Both the position numbers and the translations under genes were made by a program. Source: Neisseria dentiae (GTDB taxonomy: Bacteria > Pseudomonadota > Gammaproteobacteria > Burkholderiales > Neisseriaceae). Taken from it: a stretch of 64,000 nucleotides of DNA. Positions 29,863 through 40,123 of this stretch are shown here, one piece after another (position 1 is the first letter of the stretch; each line of letters begins with the position of its first letter). The notes below the pieces were generated by a model. The model was not told where the DNA came from. It was given only the letters and a program-made list of their open reading frames with translations, and searched no databases. The DNA lies in contig NZ_JANIKQ010000001.1 of the NCBI RefSeq assembly GCF_024580525.1, positions 124,001 to 188,000 of the forward strand, given 5' to 3'.

Positions 29863-30769
29863 ATGCTCGCCTTAATCGCTACCGGCCTGATACCGCTGAT
29901 TTTGTGCATCATCAGCGGCATTTTGCTCAACCGCTACCGGTTTATCCCCCACGAAACATGGCTTTCCATCGACAAGCTGAATTATTATTTTCTGTTCCCC
30001 GCGCTGCTGTTTTCCAGTCTGTCTGGCGCCGATATCGGGCTGGGCGTGTTTGAAAGCAGCCTGTTCGCCGCACTCGCCGTTGTCAGCCTGTTGTTTGCGG
30101 CGGTTTATCTGTGCAAATTTCTTTTTAAAATCAATGAAAAAAATTTAGGCGTGTATGTTCAGAGCCTGATCCGCTTCAACACCTACATCGGTTTGGCCTT
30201 GAGCGTGGCGGTATTTCAAGAGCAGGGGCTGGCTGTTTTCGCTGATTATCGCGTTTTCGATTCCGCTGATTAATGTGTTTTCGGTGTTGTCGCTCAGCCA
30301 TCACCAACACGTTTCCGTCCGGATTATGGTGTTGAACATCATCAAAAACCCGCTGATTATCAGCTGCGTGGTGGCGCTGGCGTTTAACCTGCTGTCACTG
30401 CCGCTTTGGCAGGGGCTGAAAGACTTTATCAAACTGTTGGCGTCGGCCAGTTTGCCGCTGGGTTTGCTGTGCATCGGCGCGGGTCTGACTTTTATGGCCG
30501 ATAAGAAAGACTATGCCCTAATCGCCGCCAACAGCTTGCTGCGCCTGATTGCCGCGCCGGCTGCGGCTTATCTGCTGTGCACGCTCGCCGGGCTGGACGG
30601 TTTGGAACGCCAGATTATCACACTGTTTTTCGCCCTGCCCACCGCGCCGAGCGCTTATGCGCTCACCAAAATGCTCGGCGGCAACCATGCTTTGATGGCC
30701 AGCATCATCAGCCTGCAAACCTTGTTGGCGATGATAACGCTGCCGGTGGTGTTGTGGCTGGTTATTTGA
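29863..30769 (+). pseudogene. AEC-family transporter, frameshifted
   Basis: Auxin-efflux-carrier type membrane transporter of about 302 residues if intact. The first 120 or so codons (MLALIATGLIPLILCIISG) are in one frame, and the rest (FSIPLINVFSVLSLS...) is shifted by +1. The likely cause is one extra G in the run GGGG at 30225-30228: with three G's the protein reads EQGWLFSLIIAFSIPLIN without a break. The C-terminal half keeps the family motif LFFALPTAPSAYALTKMLGG. The IclR regulator beside it is intact. A sequencing error cannot be excluded. Confidence 0.85.
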
Positions 30770-30808
30770 GTAAAAGGCAAGGCACATCAACCCATTAATA
30801 TTGATACA

Positions 30809-30843
30809 AAAGGCCGTCTGAAAAACGGTTTTCAGACGGCCTT
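30809..30843 (+). terminator. Terminator of the AEC gene (uptake-sequence pair)
   Basis: AAAGGCCGTCTGAAAA and TTTTCAGACGGCCTT with a four- to six-base loop. Confidence 0.75.
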
Positions 30844-30891
30844 GATACTGGCTGCTGCCCATCATTAAACCACTTACTTAGTAACCGTTCC

Positions 30892-30977
30892 GTCATACTC
30901 GGGCTTGACCCGAGTATCTCACTTTCTTAAAAACTACTGAAAACTAACAAGATACTCGGGTCAAGCCCGAGTATGAC
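30892..30977. repeat. Palindromic repeat, TACTCGGG family, copy 4
   Basis: GTCATACTCGGGCTTGACC to GGTCAAGCCCGAGTATGAC, 86 bases, a little longer in the middle than the other copies. Confidence 0.8.
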
Positions 30978-31026
30978 GTGCGTACTTTTTCTTAGATTGA
31001 TTGACTATTAAATAGTTATTGACACA

Positions 31027-31063
31027 AAAGGCCGTCTGAAAAACAAGTTTTCAGACGGCCTTG
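31027..31063 (-). terminator. gyrA terminator (uptake-sequence pair)
   Basis: AAAGGCCGTCTGAAAAAC and GTTTTCAGACGGCCTT, 22 bases after the gyrA stop. Confidence 0.75.
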
Positions 31064-31084
31064 ATAATAACTGCCGCTTACCGT

Positions 31085-33883
31085 TTACGCTTGCCCGTCA
31101 TCACCGGCAACATCTTCAGCGGCAGATTCGGTTTCGGCGTTTTCACTCTCGTTTTCCACGCCTTCGCCTTCTGCGAGCACGTCTTCGTCTTCTTCCGGTT
31201 CGGCAATCCGCTCCAGGCTCACCAAGGTTTCGCCTTCGTCGAGATTGATCAGGCGCACGCCTTGGGCGGCGCGGCCGGTTTCGCGGATTTGCTCGACTTT
31301 GGTGCGGATTAACACGCCGCCGCTGGTAATCAGCATCAAATCGTCGCTTTCGTTAACCAGCGTGGCGGCTACCAATTCGCCGTTGCGCTCGCCGGTGTCG
31401 ATGGCGATGATGCCCTGCCCGCCTTTGCCTTTGCGGCTGTAATCCTCAATCGGCGTGCGTTTGCCGTAACCGTTTTGCGTGGCGGTGAGCACCTGTTGCT
31501 CGGTGTTGTCGGGCGCGGAAACCAGCAGGCTGACGATGCGGCCGCCTTTGGGCAGGCGCATACCGCGCAGGCCGCCGCTGCCGCGGCCGGACGGGCGCAC
31601 GCCGTTGCCTTTCAGCACGGGCGCATCGGCGCCGTCCGTTTCGTCGTGTTCGGTTTCGGCTTCCGCATCGAGGCCGTCTGAATCTTCGTTGTCCAAATCG
31701 TCGGCCTCGCCGTTGCGCTCGTAGTATTCGTTAAAGCGGATGGCTTTGCCGAGGTTGGAGAACAGCATGATGTCGCTGGTGCCGGAGGTTTTGGCCACGC
31801 CCACCAGCGAATCGCCGTCTTTGAGGGCGATGGCCTTGATGCCTTGCGCGCGCACGTTTTTGAAGGCGGAAAGCTGCACTTTTTTCACCATGCCCTGCGC
31901 GGTGGCGAAGAATACGTATTCGTCTTCGGGGAACTCGCGCACAGCCATGATGGCGCTCACTTTTTCGCCTTCGTCCAATTGGATCACGTTATTAATCGGG
32001 CGGCCGCGGCTGTTGCGCCCGCCTTCGGGCAGTTTGTACACCTTAATCCAGTGGCATTTGCCGAAATTGGTAAAGCACATCAGATAATCGTGGGTGTTGG
32101 CCACAAACAGGGTTTCGATAAAGTCTTCGTCTTTGGTGGCTGCGGCCTGTTTGCCGCGTCCGCCGCGGCGCTGCGCCTGATAATCGGTGGTGGGCTGGGT
32201 TTTGATGTAGCCGCCGTGGGTAAGCGTGACCACCATTTCGCGCGGTGGAATCAGGTCTTCGTCGGCAATGTCGCCGCCGAAGGGGTTGATTTCGCTGCGG
32301 CGCCCGTCGCCGAAGTTGGTTTTGATTTCTTCCAATTCTTCGTGAATGATGGCGGTGATGCGTTCGGGTTTGGCTAAAATATCCAGAAAATCAATAATCT
32401 GCCCCATGATGGTTTTGTAGTCGGCCACGATGGTGTCTTGGTCGAGGCCGGTGAGGTTGCGCAGGCTCATGCGCAAAATGGCATCGGCCTGAATGTCGCT
32501 CAGGAAATAACCGCTGCTTTGCAAACCCAAACCGGCGGGCAAACCTTCGGGGCGCGCCATCTGCATATCCAAATCGGTGCGCGACAGCATCTCGCCCACC
32601 AAGCCCGACTGCCACGGGCGCGACAGCAGTTTTTCTTTGGCTTCTGGCGCGTCGGCGGATTCTTTGATGAGCTGAATCATCTCGTCGATGTTCGACAAGG
32701 CCACCGCTTTGCCTTCGGCGATATGGCCTTCGTGGCGCGCTTTTTTCAGGCGGAAGAGAGTGCGGCGGGTAACGACTTCGCGGCGGTGGCGCAGAAACTC
32801 GCTCAAAATCTGCTTCAGGTTCAACAGGCGCGGCTGGCCGTCGACCAAGGCCACCATGTTGATGCCGAAGCTGTCTTGCAGCTGGGTGAGTTTGTAGAGC
32901 TGGTTGAGCACCACTTCGGCGTTTTCGTTGCGCTTCAGTTCGATTACCACGCGCATACCCGATTTGTCGGATTCGTCGCGCAAATCGGAAATGCCTTCCA
33001 ATACCTTGTCGCGCACCAGTTCACCGATTTTTTCCACCAAGCGGGCTTTGTTCACCTGATAGGGGATTTCGTCGATGATGATGGCTTCGCGCTCGCCGTT
33101 TTTGCCGATGGGCTCGATATGGGTTTTGCCGCGCATTACCACGCGGCCGCGGCCGGTTTTATAGCCTTCGCGCACGCCGGAGAGGCCGTAGATGGTGGCG
33201 CCGGTGGGAAAATCGGGGGCTTTGATGATGTTGATGAGTTCGTCGATGTCGGTTTGCGGCTCGGCCAAGAGTTTCAGACAGGCATCGATGGTGTCGGGCA
33301 GGTTGTGCGGCGGAATATTGGTGGCCATGCCCACGGCGATGCCTGAAGAACCGTTAACCAGCAAGGCGGGGAAACGGGTGGGCAACACCAGCGGCTCGCT
33401 TTCGCTGCCGTCGTAGTTGGGGCCGAAGTTAACGGTTTCTTCTTCGATGTCGGCCAGCATTTCGTGGGCGATTTTCGCCATGCGGATTTCGGTGTAACGC
33501 ATCGCCGCCGCACCGTCGCCGTCCACCGAGCCGAAGTTGCCCTGGCCGTCGACCAACACATAGCGCATCGAAAAATCCTGCGCCATGCGCACGATGGTGT
33601 CGTAAACCGCAATGTCGCCGTGCGGGTGGTATTTACCGATCACGTCGCCGACGATACGGGCAGACTTCTTATAAGCGCTGTTCCAGTTGTTTTTCAGCTC
33701 GTGCATGGCATACAGCACGCGGCGGTGCACGGGCTTCAAGCCGTCGCGCACATCGGGCAGCGCGCGCCCCACAATCACGCTCATGGCGTAATCGAGGTAG
33801 CTGCGGCGCATTTCTTCTTCAAGGCTGATGGGGAGGGTTTCTTTGGCGAAATGATGGTCGTTGCGTGTGGTTGCGTCGGTCAT
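31085..33883 (-). CDS. gyrA: DNA gyrase subunit A
   Basis: Breakage-reunion subunit of gyrase, 932 residues. The active-site tyrosine is Tyr130 ([12 protein letters not shown]). The GyrA box QRRGGRG lies in the C-terminal beta-pinwheel, and an acidic tail ends the protein. Residue 91 in the quinolone-resistance region is isoleucine (codon ATT at 33613-33611, motif [10 protein letters not shown]), where N. gonorrhoeae wild type has serine; Asp95 is unchanged. A variant uptake word lies in the gene near 33273. Upstream on the minus strand TATGCTAAAAT may be the -10 region. Confidence 0.98.
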   Translation of the reverse strand: MTDATTRNDHHFAKETLPISLEEEMRRSYLDYAMSVIVGRALPDVRDGLKPVHRRVLYAMHELKNNWNSAYKKSARIVGDVIGKYHPHGDIAVYDTIVRMAQDFSMRYVLVDGQGNFGSVDGDGAAAMRYTEIRMAKIAHEMLADIEEETVNFGPNYDGSESEPLVLPTRFPALLVNGSSGIAVGMATNIPPHNLPDTIDACLKLLAEPQTDIDELINIIKAPDFPTGATIYGLSGVREGYKTGRGRVVMRGKTHIEPIGKNGEREAIIIDEIPYQVNKARLVEKIGELVRDKVLEGISDLRDESDKSGMRVVIELKRNENAEVVLNQLYKLTQLQDSFGINMVALVDGQPRLLNLKQILSEFLRHRREVVTRRTLFRLKKARHEGHIAEGKAVALSNIDEMIQLIKESADAPEAKEKLLSRPWQSGLVGEMLSRTDLDMQMARPEGLPAGLGLQSSGYFLSDIQADAILRMSLRNLTGLDQDTIVADYKTIMGQIIDFLDILAKPERITAIIHEELEEIKTNFGDGRRSEINPFGGDIADEDLIPPREMVVTLTHGGYIKTQPTTDYQAQRRGGRGKQAAATKDEDFIETLFVANTHDYLMCFTNFGKCHWIKVYKLPEGGRNSRGRPINNVIQLDEGEKVSAIMAVREFPEDEYVFFATAQGMVKKVQLSAFKNVRAQGIKAIALKDGDSLVGVAKTSGTSDIMLFSNLGKAIRFNEYYERNGEADDLDNEDSDGLDAEAETEHDETDGADAPVLKGNGVRPSGRGSGGLRGMRLPKGGRIVSLLVSAPDNTEQQVLTATQNGYGKRTPIEDYSRKGKGGQGIIAIDTGERNGELVAATLVNESDDLMLITSGGVLIRTKVEQIRETGRAAQGVRLINLDEGETLVSLERIAEPEEDEDVLAEGEGVENESENAETESAAEDVAGDDGQA

Positions 33884-34164
33884 AGCGGGATAGTGATTTC
33901 ATAGAAAAAATTTCGCGCCATTTTAGCATAAAACGCGCCTGAATTGGCGCATTCGGGATATTTTGTGTAATGCTGCTAGGGCCGTCTGAAAAATTCAGTT
34001 TTTTGTGTTAACCCACTAAATTCTGTCTGCAGTTTTCAGACGGCCAGCCCTATTTGCAAGCATATGCTAAGCTGCGTAAAAAACGCCCGCCGCCGCCGCG
34101 CGCCGTTGCACCCGCCTGCCCGCCACCTTACAATGGCGGCTGTTTCCAACCCACGGAGAGCCTT

Positions 34165-34767
34165 ATGCGCCGTATTCTGCTGCTTGCGCTGGCCGCAACC
34201 GCCCTGCAAGTTTCCGCCGCCCCGCGCCACGATAAAGACACCCTCGAAAACACCCGCTATCAGGAAAGCGAAGCCGAAAAAGCGGCGCGCGAATTCAAAG
34301 AAGCCGATGTTGCCCTGCCCGCTTTTCCCGACACGAAAAGCGGCGGCTGGTTCGATATTTATGTGGGCAACGATTTCGGCAAACAGCCGAAAATCCTGCT
34401 CGACAGCATCAGCCGCGCGCCAGACGGCACGATTCGTTATGTGTTGAATGTGCAGTCGCAACAGGGGCACGACAACTTAACCGCCGAAGGCATTTACTGC
34501 TCGCCCTCTTCTTTCGGCGGCGAGAGCAAACGTTCGTCATATAAAGTGTTCGGTTACGGCGATACGGTCAACAAACGCTGGATTGCGCCAAGCAAAGGCA
34601 GCTGGAAAAGCATAGGTTCGATTCTCAGCGGCGCCGACCCCGTCCGCGGCCCCCTGTTCCGCGCATTCTGCGAAGACGGCACGCCCGGCAGCCAACAGGC
34701 TTTGCAGCAGCGGGTTACCGAACGAGCGGGCAAATACTCGCCTTCTATGATTAACCGCAGCAAATAA
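34165..34767 (+). CDS. CNP1-like family secreted protein
   Basis: A 200-residue protein with an N-terminal signal peptide (MRRILLLALAATALQVSAAP, likely cut after residue 18 or so), so it is periplasmic or exported. The rest resembles the CNP1-like family known from Neisseria and other betaproteobacteria (SGGWFDIYVGND, then YCSPSSFGGESKRSSYKVFGYGD-like motif and a late cysteine in FRAFCEDG). Its function is not known. The start at 34165 follows GGAGAG. It stands alone with its own hairpin. Confidence 0.82.
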   Translation: MRRILLLALAATALQVSAAPRHDKDTLENTRYQESEAEKAAREFKEADVALPAFPDTKSGGWFDIYVGNDFGKQPKILLDSISRAPDGTIRYVLNVQSQQGHDNLTAEGIYCSPSSFGGESKRSSYKVFGYGDTVNKRWIAPSKGSWKSIGSILSGADPVRGPLFRAFCEDGTPGSQQALQQRVTERAGKYSPSMINRSK

Positions 34768-34771
34768 TCCT

Positions 34772-34804
34772 CAAGGCCGTCTGAAAGCATTCAGACGGCC
34801 TTTT
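34772..34804 (+). terminator. Terminator after the CNP1-like gene
   Basis: AAGGCCGTCTGAAAGCATTCAGACGGCCTTTT, a tight hairpin with a T-run. Confidence 0.8.
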
Positions 34805-34934
34805 GCTTTTAAAGCAGCTGAAGCAACCGTATCATTTTTTTGAAAACTCCGTCATACTCCCGCCTGCTCCGCGCAATCAGAAGCAACCGCTTGCCTGCGC
34901 CGCAACACACCATAACAACAACACCGAAAACATC

Positions 34935-35705
34935 ATGGATTTCCACCTTATCCCGCTTCTCGTCATCGGCTTTCTGGCCGGGCTGATGGATGCCGCGGTG
35001 GGCGGCGGCGGTTTATTGCAGATTCCCGCCCTGTTCAACACCCTGCCCAACAGCGTGCCCGTTACTTCGGTGATGGGCATCAACAAATTCGCCTCGTTCA
35101 GCGGCACGTTTACCGCCTCGATACAGTTCGTCCGCAAAATCCGCGTGCCGTGGAAAATGCTGCTGCCCGCCGCCGTGCTGGCTTTTTTGGCTTCCTACAG
35201 CGGCGCCAAGCTGGTGGCCTATCTGCCCGTGCACTACATCAAACCGGCCATGCTGGCGATTATGGCGGTGATGTTCGTTTACACGTTTTTCAAAAAAGAT
35301 TTGGGGCAGATTGCCCGCACCACGCAGCTCAGCCGCAAAGAAACCGCATGGGGGCTGTTTTTCGGCGCCCTCATCGGCTTTTACGACGGCCTGTTCGGCC
35401 CCGGCACCGGCAGCCTGCTGGCGTTTGTGTTCGTGCGCTTTTTCGCCTACGACTTCCTCACCGCCACCGCCTCGGCCAAAGTGATCAACCTCACCACCAA
35501 TCTGGCCGCACTCACGTTTTTCGTGCCCAACGGCCACATCGTTTGGGCATGGGCGCTGCCGCTGGCCGCTGCCAACCTGTGCGGCGGGCTGGTGGGCACG
35601 CACTTGGCAATACGCGGCGGCAGCCGTTTTCTGCGCTACGGCTTTATGGCGCTGTTGTGCGTGTTAATCGGTAAATTCGGTTGGGATTTGCTGCATACGG
35701 TATAA
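34935..35705 (+). CDS. TauE/SafE family sulfite exporter-like permease
   Basis: A 256-residue membrane protein with about eight hydrophobic segments. It has the two repeats typical of the family: GFLAGLMDAAVGGGGLLQIP at the N-terminus and GFYDGLFGPGTGSLLAFVF at about residue 150. Members move organosulfonates, sulfite or other anions out of the cell; the substrate here is unknown. The start at 34935 (MDFHLIPLL) fits the first helix, and the 44-residue upstream extension is not membrane-like. The sulfate importer genes lie 1.5 kb further on, but linkage may be chance. Confidence 0.88.
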   Translation: MDFHLIPLLVIGFLAGLMDAAVGGGGLLQIPALFNTLPNSVPVTSVMGINKFASFSGTFTASIQFVRKIRVPWKMLLPAAVLAFLASYSGAKLVAYLPVHYIKPAMLAIMAVMFVYTFFKKDLGQIARTTQLSRKETAWGLFFGALIGFYDGLFGPGTGSLLAFVFVRFFAYDFLTATASAKVINLTTNLAALTFFVPNGHIVWAWALPLAAANLCGGLVGTHLAIRGGSRFLRYGFMALLCVLIGKFGWDLLHTV

Positions 35706-35734
35706 ATGCTTTTAAAACAAACGCTTTTTTAACA

Positions 35735-35775
35735 AAAGGCCGTCTGAAAACATTTACGGTTTTCAGACGGCCTTT
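35735..35775. terminator. Bidirectional terminator (uptake-sequence pair)
   Basis: AAAAGGCCGTCTGAAAA and TTTTCAGACGGCCTTTT between two converging genes, with A- and T-runs suiting both directions. Confidence 0.75.
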
Positions 35776-35802
35776 TGTTGGCGTTTGCTTGTACTTTTTG
35801 AA

Positions 35803-36102
35803 TTACTTCATTAAATAACCCAACACTCCCGACGAAGCCACCGCAATCAACACCGTGGGCAGCATACCCCAACGGCTGGCGGCAAACAGCGTGATGGCGA
35901 GCGCAACCAGCTCGTGCGGTTTGTCGGATACGAAATGCGGGGCGATCACGGCAATCAGCACACAGCCCGGCGCAGCTTCCATCACCGCCGCCGCCCGCTT
36001 GCCCAGCGTGCGGTTACGCAGGGCGAAAAATCCGATCAGGCGGGTGGAATAAGTAACCGCCAGCATACCCATAATGGTGAGGAACGAAGCCCACGAAATC
36101 AT
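35803..36102 (-). CDS. azlD: AzlD family branched-chain amino acid exporter subunit
   Basis: A 99-residue membrane protein with three to four hydrophobic segments, the small partner of AzlC. The family pattern TYSTRLIGFFALRNR near the N-terminus and CVLIAVIAPHFV are visible. It overlaps azlC by four bases, so the two are translated together. Confidence 0.9.
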   Translation of the reverse strand: MISWASFLTIMGMLAVTYSTRLIGFFALRNRTLGKRAAAVMEAAPGCVLIAVIAPHFVSDKPHELVALAITLFAASRWGMLPTVLIAVASSGVLGYLMK

Positions 36103-36830
36103 GCTTTATCCCCCACTTTATCCCCGAAAAAATAAGCGGTGAGCAAACCTGCCGCCGCGCCCGCAGGCACATACCACGCGCCGTCAACGGTAAGATATAC
36201 CGCCGCAGCTACCACCAAGCTCACCAGCCACGGGCGGGCGGCGGCAAAGCCTTTCCACAAACCGCGCAGCAGCACCAGAAACACAGCGGGGAAAGCCATG
36301 CCGAAGCCCCAGGCTTCCACATCGCCGAATTTGGGGCCGACCGCCGCACCGATGCCGGTAAACGCCACCCACACCACATAAAGCGTCAGGCTCACACCCA
36401 TATAATAAGGCAGGCTGAACAGCGGCAGGCCGAGCTGTTTGCGTTTGTGGATATCGGCCAGGCTCATCGCCCAACTTTCGTCAGTCATAAAAAACAGCGC
36501 GGGCAGGGCTTTTTTCAGCGGCAGGTCTTTCAAATAAGGCGTGAGCGCTGCGCCCATCAGGATATGGCGGCTGTTAATCATAAAGGTTACGGTGATAATC
36601 AGCAGCACCGGCAGCGGGCTGCCCCACAACCCCACGGCGGCAAACTCGGAGCCGCCGGCGAAATTCAGCCCGGTCATCATCGACATTTCCAGCGGGCTCA
36701 TGCCTTTCTGCCCGCCCTGCACGCCCAAAATCAGCGCAAACGGCAACATGCCGATAATCACCGGCAGGCAATCTTTCACACCGCGTTTGAATTCGGCCCG
36801 GGGCGGCGGACTGTTCATCATCATAACCAT
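36099..36830 (-). CDS. azlC: AzlC family branched-chain amino acid exporter subunit
   Basis: Large subunit of an AzlCD-type exporter, 243 residues or 239 if translation begins at the fifth codon (MNSPPPRAEF, 36818). There are about seven hydrophobic segments. Family motifs seen: FALILGVQGGQKGMSP, NFAGGSEFAAVGLW and INSRHILMGAAL, then FFMTDESWAMS. It presumably exports branched-chain amino acids or analogues, as in Bacillus. Which start is used is not decided by the sequence. Confidence 0.92.
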   Translation of the reverse strand: MVMMMNSPPPRAEFKRGVKDCLPVIIGMLPFALILGVQGGQKGMSPLEMSMMTGLNFAGGSEFAAVGLWGSPLPVLLIITVTFMINSRHILMGAALTPYLKDLPLKKALPALFFMTDESWAMSLADIHKRKQLGLPLFSLPYYMGVSLTLYVVWVAFTGIGAAVGPKFGDVEAWGFGMAFPAVFLVLLRGLWKGFAAARPWLVSLVVAAAVYLTVDGAWYVPAGAAAGLLTAYFFGDKVGDKA

Positions 36831-36888
36831 ATTTGAATCGGAAAAAGGCCGCTATTATAGACCAAGCGGCCGTCTGAAAACATTATCC

Positions 36889-37049
36889 GAGGCCTTTGCA
36901 AAACCCCTAGATGCGGATGCAGTTCAAGGCGTAGCAGCGCAGCGAGCGCAGACATAACATGTAGTCAGGCAAGCGAGCGGGCAGTATCCTAAAGGGCATA
37001 AACACACAACGCAGAAATGCGCCGCAGATGGGGGTTTTGCAAAGGTCTC
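36889..37049. mobile_element. 161-base MITE, copy 2
   Basis: GAGGCCTTTGCAAAAC at one end (one change from copy 1) and GTTTTGCAAAGGTCTC at the other. It is flanked by the direct repeat TATCC. Length equals copy 1 and the bodies are roughly 90% alike by eye. It lies between azlC and cysT, about 140 bases before cysT. Confidence 0.85.
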
Positions 37050-37187
37050 TATCCGCGGGATGCCGGGCAAACCGCCGCTTGTTATAACGAAATCATCTTT
37101 TATTAAAACCAACCATTCTTTCCCTTTTTCAGACGGCCTCGATAAAGTAGCGCCGTTTCCCTTATTGCGCTTGTTTGCCGCCCGATT

Positions 37188-38024
37188 ATGCTATTACTCA
37201 AAACCCCCAGCGTGTTACCCGGTTTCAAAACCAGCCTCGGCCTGACCGTGTTGTGCCTGTCGCTTCTGGTTGTGCTGCCGTTTGCAATGATGGCCGTGAA
37301 GGCGGGCGAAATCGGCTGGACGGCGTTTTGGCAAACCATTTCCGAGCCTAACGTTTTGGCCGCGGTGTGGCTGAGTTTGCGGATGTCGTTTTACGCCATG
37401 CTCACCAATATCGTGTTCGGCACGCTGGTGGCGTGGGTGTTGGTGCGTTATGAGTTTCCCGGCAAAAGCCTGGTAAACGCGCTGGTTGATCTGCCGTTTG
37501 CGCTGCCCACCGCCGTAACCGGCATTGCGCTGGCCACGCTGTATGCGCCGCAGGGTTGGATAGGCAGCCTGTTTGCGCCCTTGGGCATCAAAATCGCTTT
37601 CACCCCCGTCGGCATCTGGATTGCGCTGGTGGTGGTGAGCCTGCCGTTTATCGTGCGCTCGGTGCAGCCTGTGCTGGAAGAATTGTCGGCCGAATATGAA
37701 GAAGCCGCCGCTACGCTTGGCGCCAACCGCCTCACCGTGTTCCGCCGCGTGCTGCTGCCCGAAATCACCCCCGCCCTGCTCACCGGCGCCGGCATGATGT
37801 TTGCCCGCGCCACCGGCGAATACGGCTCGGTGATTTTTATTGCGGGCAATATCCCGATGGTTTCCGAAATTCTGCCGCTGATTATCACCGGCAAGCTCGA
37901 ACAGTTCGACGTGCAGGGCGCATCGGCGGTGGCGCTGTTTATGCTGATGATTTCGTTTGCGATTCTGTTTCTTTTAAACGCAGGCCAATGGGCTTTGAGC
38001 AAACGGGCGGGGGCGAAGGCTTAA
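37188..38024 (+). CDS. cysT: Sulfate/thiosulfate ABC transporter permease CysT
   Basis: Inner-membrane permease of the sulfate importer, 278 residues with about six helices. The ABC-permease EAA loop is at residues 165-190 (EEAAATLGANRLTVFRRVLLPEI). It is the first gene of cysT-cysW-cysA. No periplasmic sulfate-binding protein gene is in this window, so it must be encoded elsewhere. A MITE lies just upstream and might affect its promoter. Confidence 0.95.
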   Translation: MLLLKTPSVLPGFKTSLGLTVLCLSLLVVLPFAMMAVKAGEIGWTAFWQTISEPNVLAAVWLSLRMSFYAMLTNIVFGTLVAWVLVRYEFPGKSLVNALVDLPFALPTAVTGIALATLYAPQGWIGSLFAPLGIKIAFTPVGIWIALVVVSLPFIVRSVQPVLEELSAEYEEAAATLGANRLTVFRRVLLPEITPALLTGAGMMFARATGEYGSVIFIAGNIPMVSEILPLIITGKLEQFDVQGASAVALFMLMISFAILFLLNAGQWALSKRAGAKA

Positions 38025-38032
38025 CCGACACC

Positions 38033-38075
38033 GAGGCCGTCTGAAAAACCGCAAATTATTTTTCAGACGGCCTTT
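38033..38075 (+). terminator. Uptake-sequence hairpin between cysT and cysW
   Basis: GAGGCCGTCTGAAAAA and TTTTTCAGACGGCCTTTT with an 11-base loop, in the middle of an operon. It may lower expression of cysW-cysA relative to cysT. Confidence 0.55.
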
Positions 38076-38124
38076 TACCCAAACGGCCTTACCGGCACAC
38101 AAACCATAAAAAAACACCTGAATC

Positions 38125-38985
38125 ATGAAAACCTACACTTCCAACCCCAACCTTACCGAACCGCGCTGGCTGCGTTTCACGCTCACCGCCGTCGCGCTGG
38201 CGTTTCTGCTGCTGATGCTGGTGGTGCCGTTAACGGCGGTGTTTTACGAAGCCTTGAAAGGCGGCTGGGATTTATACGTCCAGTCGATAACCGATCCCGA
38301 AGCCTGGTCTGCCGTGAAACTCACGCTGATTACCGCCGCCATCGTCGTGCCCGTTAACGCCGTGCTCGGCATTGCCATGGCCTGGCTGCTCACCCGTTTC
38401 GATTTTCGCGGCAAGCAGTTTCTCACCACCCTGCTCGATTTGCCCTTTTCCGTGTCGCCCGTGGTGGCAGGCCTGATGTTCGTGTTGCTGTTCGGCGCGC
38501 ACACCGCCCTCGGCGGCTGGCTTGAAGCGCAGGACATACAGATTATCTTCGCCATTCCCGGCATTATCCTGGCCACGCTGTTCGTTACCTTTCCCTTCGT
38601 GGCACGCGAGCTGATTCCGCTGATGCAGGCGCAGGGCGACAGCGAAGAGCAGGCCGCGCTGATTTTGGGCGCGAGCGGCTGGCAGATGTTTTGGCGCGTT
38701 ACCCTGCCCAACATCAAATGGGCGCTGCTCTACGGCATCATTCTCACCAACGCGCGCGCCATGGGCGAATTTGGTGCCGTGAGCGTGGTTTCCGGCCATA
38801 TCCGCGGCGAAACCAACACCATTCCGCTGTTGGTGGAGATTTTCTATAACGAATACAACTTCACCGGCGCCTTCGCCCTCTCCGGCGTGCTCGCCCTGCT
38901 CGCCCTGGCCACGCTGGCGCTGCAAAACATCATCACCCGCATTCAAGAACGCAAACTTGCCGCCGCCGAAAGGAACCGCGCATGA
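38125..38985 (+). CDS. cysW: Sulfate/thiosulfate ABC transporter permease CysW
   Basis: Second permease of the sulfate importer, 286 residues with about six helices. The EAA loop is [25 protein letters not shown] near residue 172. The conserved [20 protein letters not shown] follows. Its 3' end overlaps cysA by four bases (ATGA), so the two are translated together. Confidence 0.95.
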   Translation: MKTYTSNPNLTEPRWLRFTLTAVALAFLLLMLVVPLTAVFYEALKGGWDLYVQSITDPEAWSAVKLTLITAAIVVPVNAVLGIAMAWLLTRFDFRGKQFLTTLLDLPFSVSPVVAGLMFVLLFGAHTALGGWLEAQDIQIIFAIPGIILATLFVTFPFVARELIPLMQAQGDSEEQAALILGASGWQMFWRVTLPNIKWALLYGIILTNARAMGEFGAVSVVSGHIRGETNTIPLLVEIFYNEYNFTGAFALSGVLALLALATLALQNIITRIQERKLAAAERNRA

Positions 38986-40055
38986 GCATTACCATTCAAA
39001 AATTAAACAAACATTTCGGCAGTTTCCACGCCCTCAAAAACATCAGTCTCGAAGTGCCCACCGGCAAGCTGGTTTCCCTGCTCGGTCCTTCCGGCTGCGG
39101 CAAAACCACCCTCCTGCGCATCATCGCCGGTTTGGAAAACGCCGATAACGGCGCCATTCTGTTCGACGGCCAAGACGTTACCCGCAAACACGTGCGCGAA
39201 CGCAAAGTGGGGTTTATGTTCCAGCACTACGCCCTTTTCCGCCATATGAACGTGTTCGACAACGTTGCCTTCGGCCTCACCGTATTGCCGCGCGGCGAAC
39301 GCCCCTCGAAAGAGCAAATCCGTGCCAAAGTCGAAGAGCTGCTGCAACTCGTGCAGCTTGCCCATCTGGCCAAAGCCTACCCGCACCAGCTTTCGGGCGG
39401 CCAGCGCCAGCGCATCGCGCTTGCCCGCGCACTCGCCGTTTCCCCCAAACTGCTGCTGCTCGACGAGCCTTTCGGCGCGCTCGATGCCAAAGTGCGCAAA
39501 GAACTGCGCACCTGGCTGCGCGACATCCACCACGAATTGGGCATCACCAGCATACTCGTTACCCACGATCAGGAAGAAGCGCTGGAAGTGTCCGACCAGA
39601 TCGTGGTGATGAACCACGGCAAAATCGAGCAGATCGGCACCGCCGAGAGCCTCTACCGCAAACCCGAAAACGCCTTCGTAACCGAATTTTTGGGAGAAAC
39701 CGATGCCTTTGAAGGCCGCATCGAAAAAGGCGCGTGGCACTACAACGGTTTTGCCTGGCCGCTCGACGCCGCCCGCAAATGGCAGGAGCAAACCGCCATA
39801 GGCTATGTGCGCCCCCACGAATGGACGGTAGCCGCCGCCGGCACCGCGCCCATGCTCAACGCCCGCATCGAAAAAATCCACCCCGCCGGCGCACTTACCC
39901 ACATTACCGTGAAAGAAGGCAGGCAAGACGTACACATCACTTTCGCCGACAGCGACGCCGTGCGCCTCGGCTTGGCCGAAGGCCAAAACATCGCGCTTTC
40001 GCCCAAGCAGATTTATATCTTCTCGCAAAACGAGCTGATTGATTTTGCGATTTAG
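38982..40055 (+). CDS. cysA: Sulfate/thiosulfate ABC transporter ATP-binding protein CysA
   Basis: ATPase of the sulfate importer, 357 residues. Walker A is GPSGCGKTT (residues 35-43), the signature [15 protein letters not shown] follows near residue 133, Walker B is [12 protein letters not shown] near residue 154, and the switch histidine is in VTHDQEEA. The C-terminal part (about 240-357) is the regulatory TOBE-like domain. Confidence 0.97.
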   Translation: MSITIQKLNKHFGSFHALKNISLEVPTGKLVSLLGPSGCGKTTLLRIIAGLENADNGAILFDGQDVTRKHVRERKVGFMFQHYALFRHMNVFDNVAFGLTVLPRGERPSKEQIRAKVEELLQLVQLAHLAKAYPHQLSGGQRQRIALARALAVSPKLLLLDEPFGALDAKVRKELRTWLRDIHHELGITSILVTHDQEEALEVSDQIVVMNHGKIEQIGTAESLYRKPENAFVTEFLGETDAFEGRIEKGAWHYNGFAWPLDAARKWQEQTAIGYVRPHEWTVAAAGTAPMLNARIEKIHPAGALTHITVKEGRQDVHITFADSDAVRLGLAEGQNIALSPKQIYIFSQNELIDFAI

Positions 40056-40078
40056 GTTGGCTGCCGCAACGGCATTCG

Positions 40079-40120
40079 GAGGCCGTCTGAAAGCGTTCGC
40101 GCGTTTTTTCAGACGGCCTG
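40079..40120 (+). terminator. cysA terminator (uptake-sequence pair)
   Basis: GAGGCCGTCTGAAAGCG and TTTTTTCAGACGGCCTG around a short loop. It ends four bases before the insertion element. Confidence 0.7.
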
Positions 40121-40123
40121 AGA

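Noticed and set aside
29048..30769. A novel two-part system of IclR regulator and split transporter
   Set aside because: The two transporter pieces join into one ordinary AEC protein if one G is removed, so it is a broken known gene.
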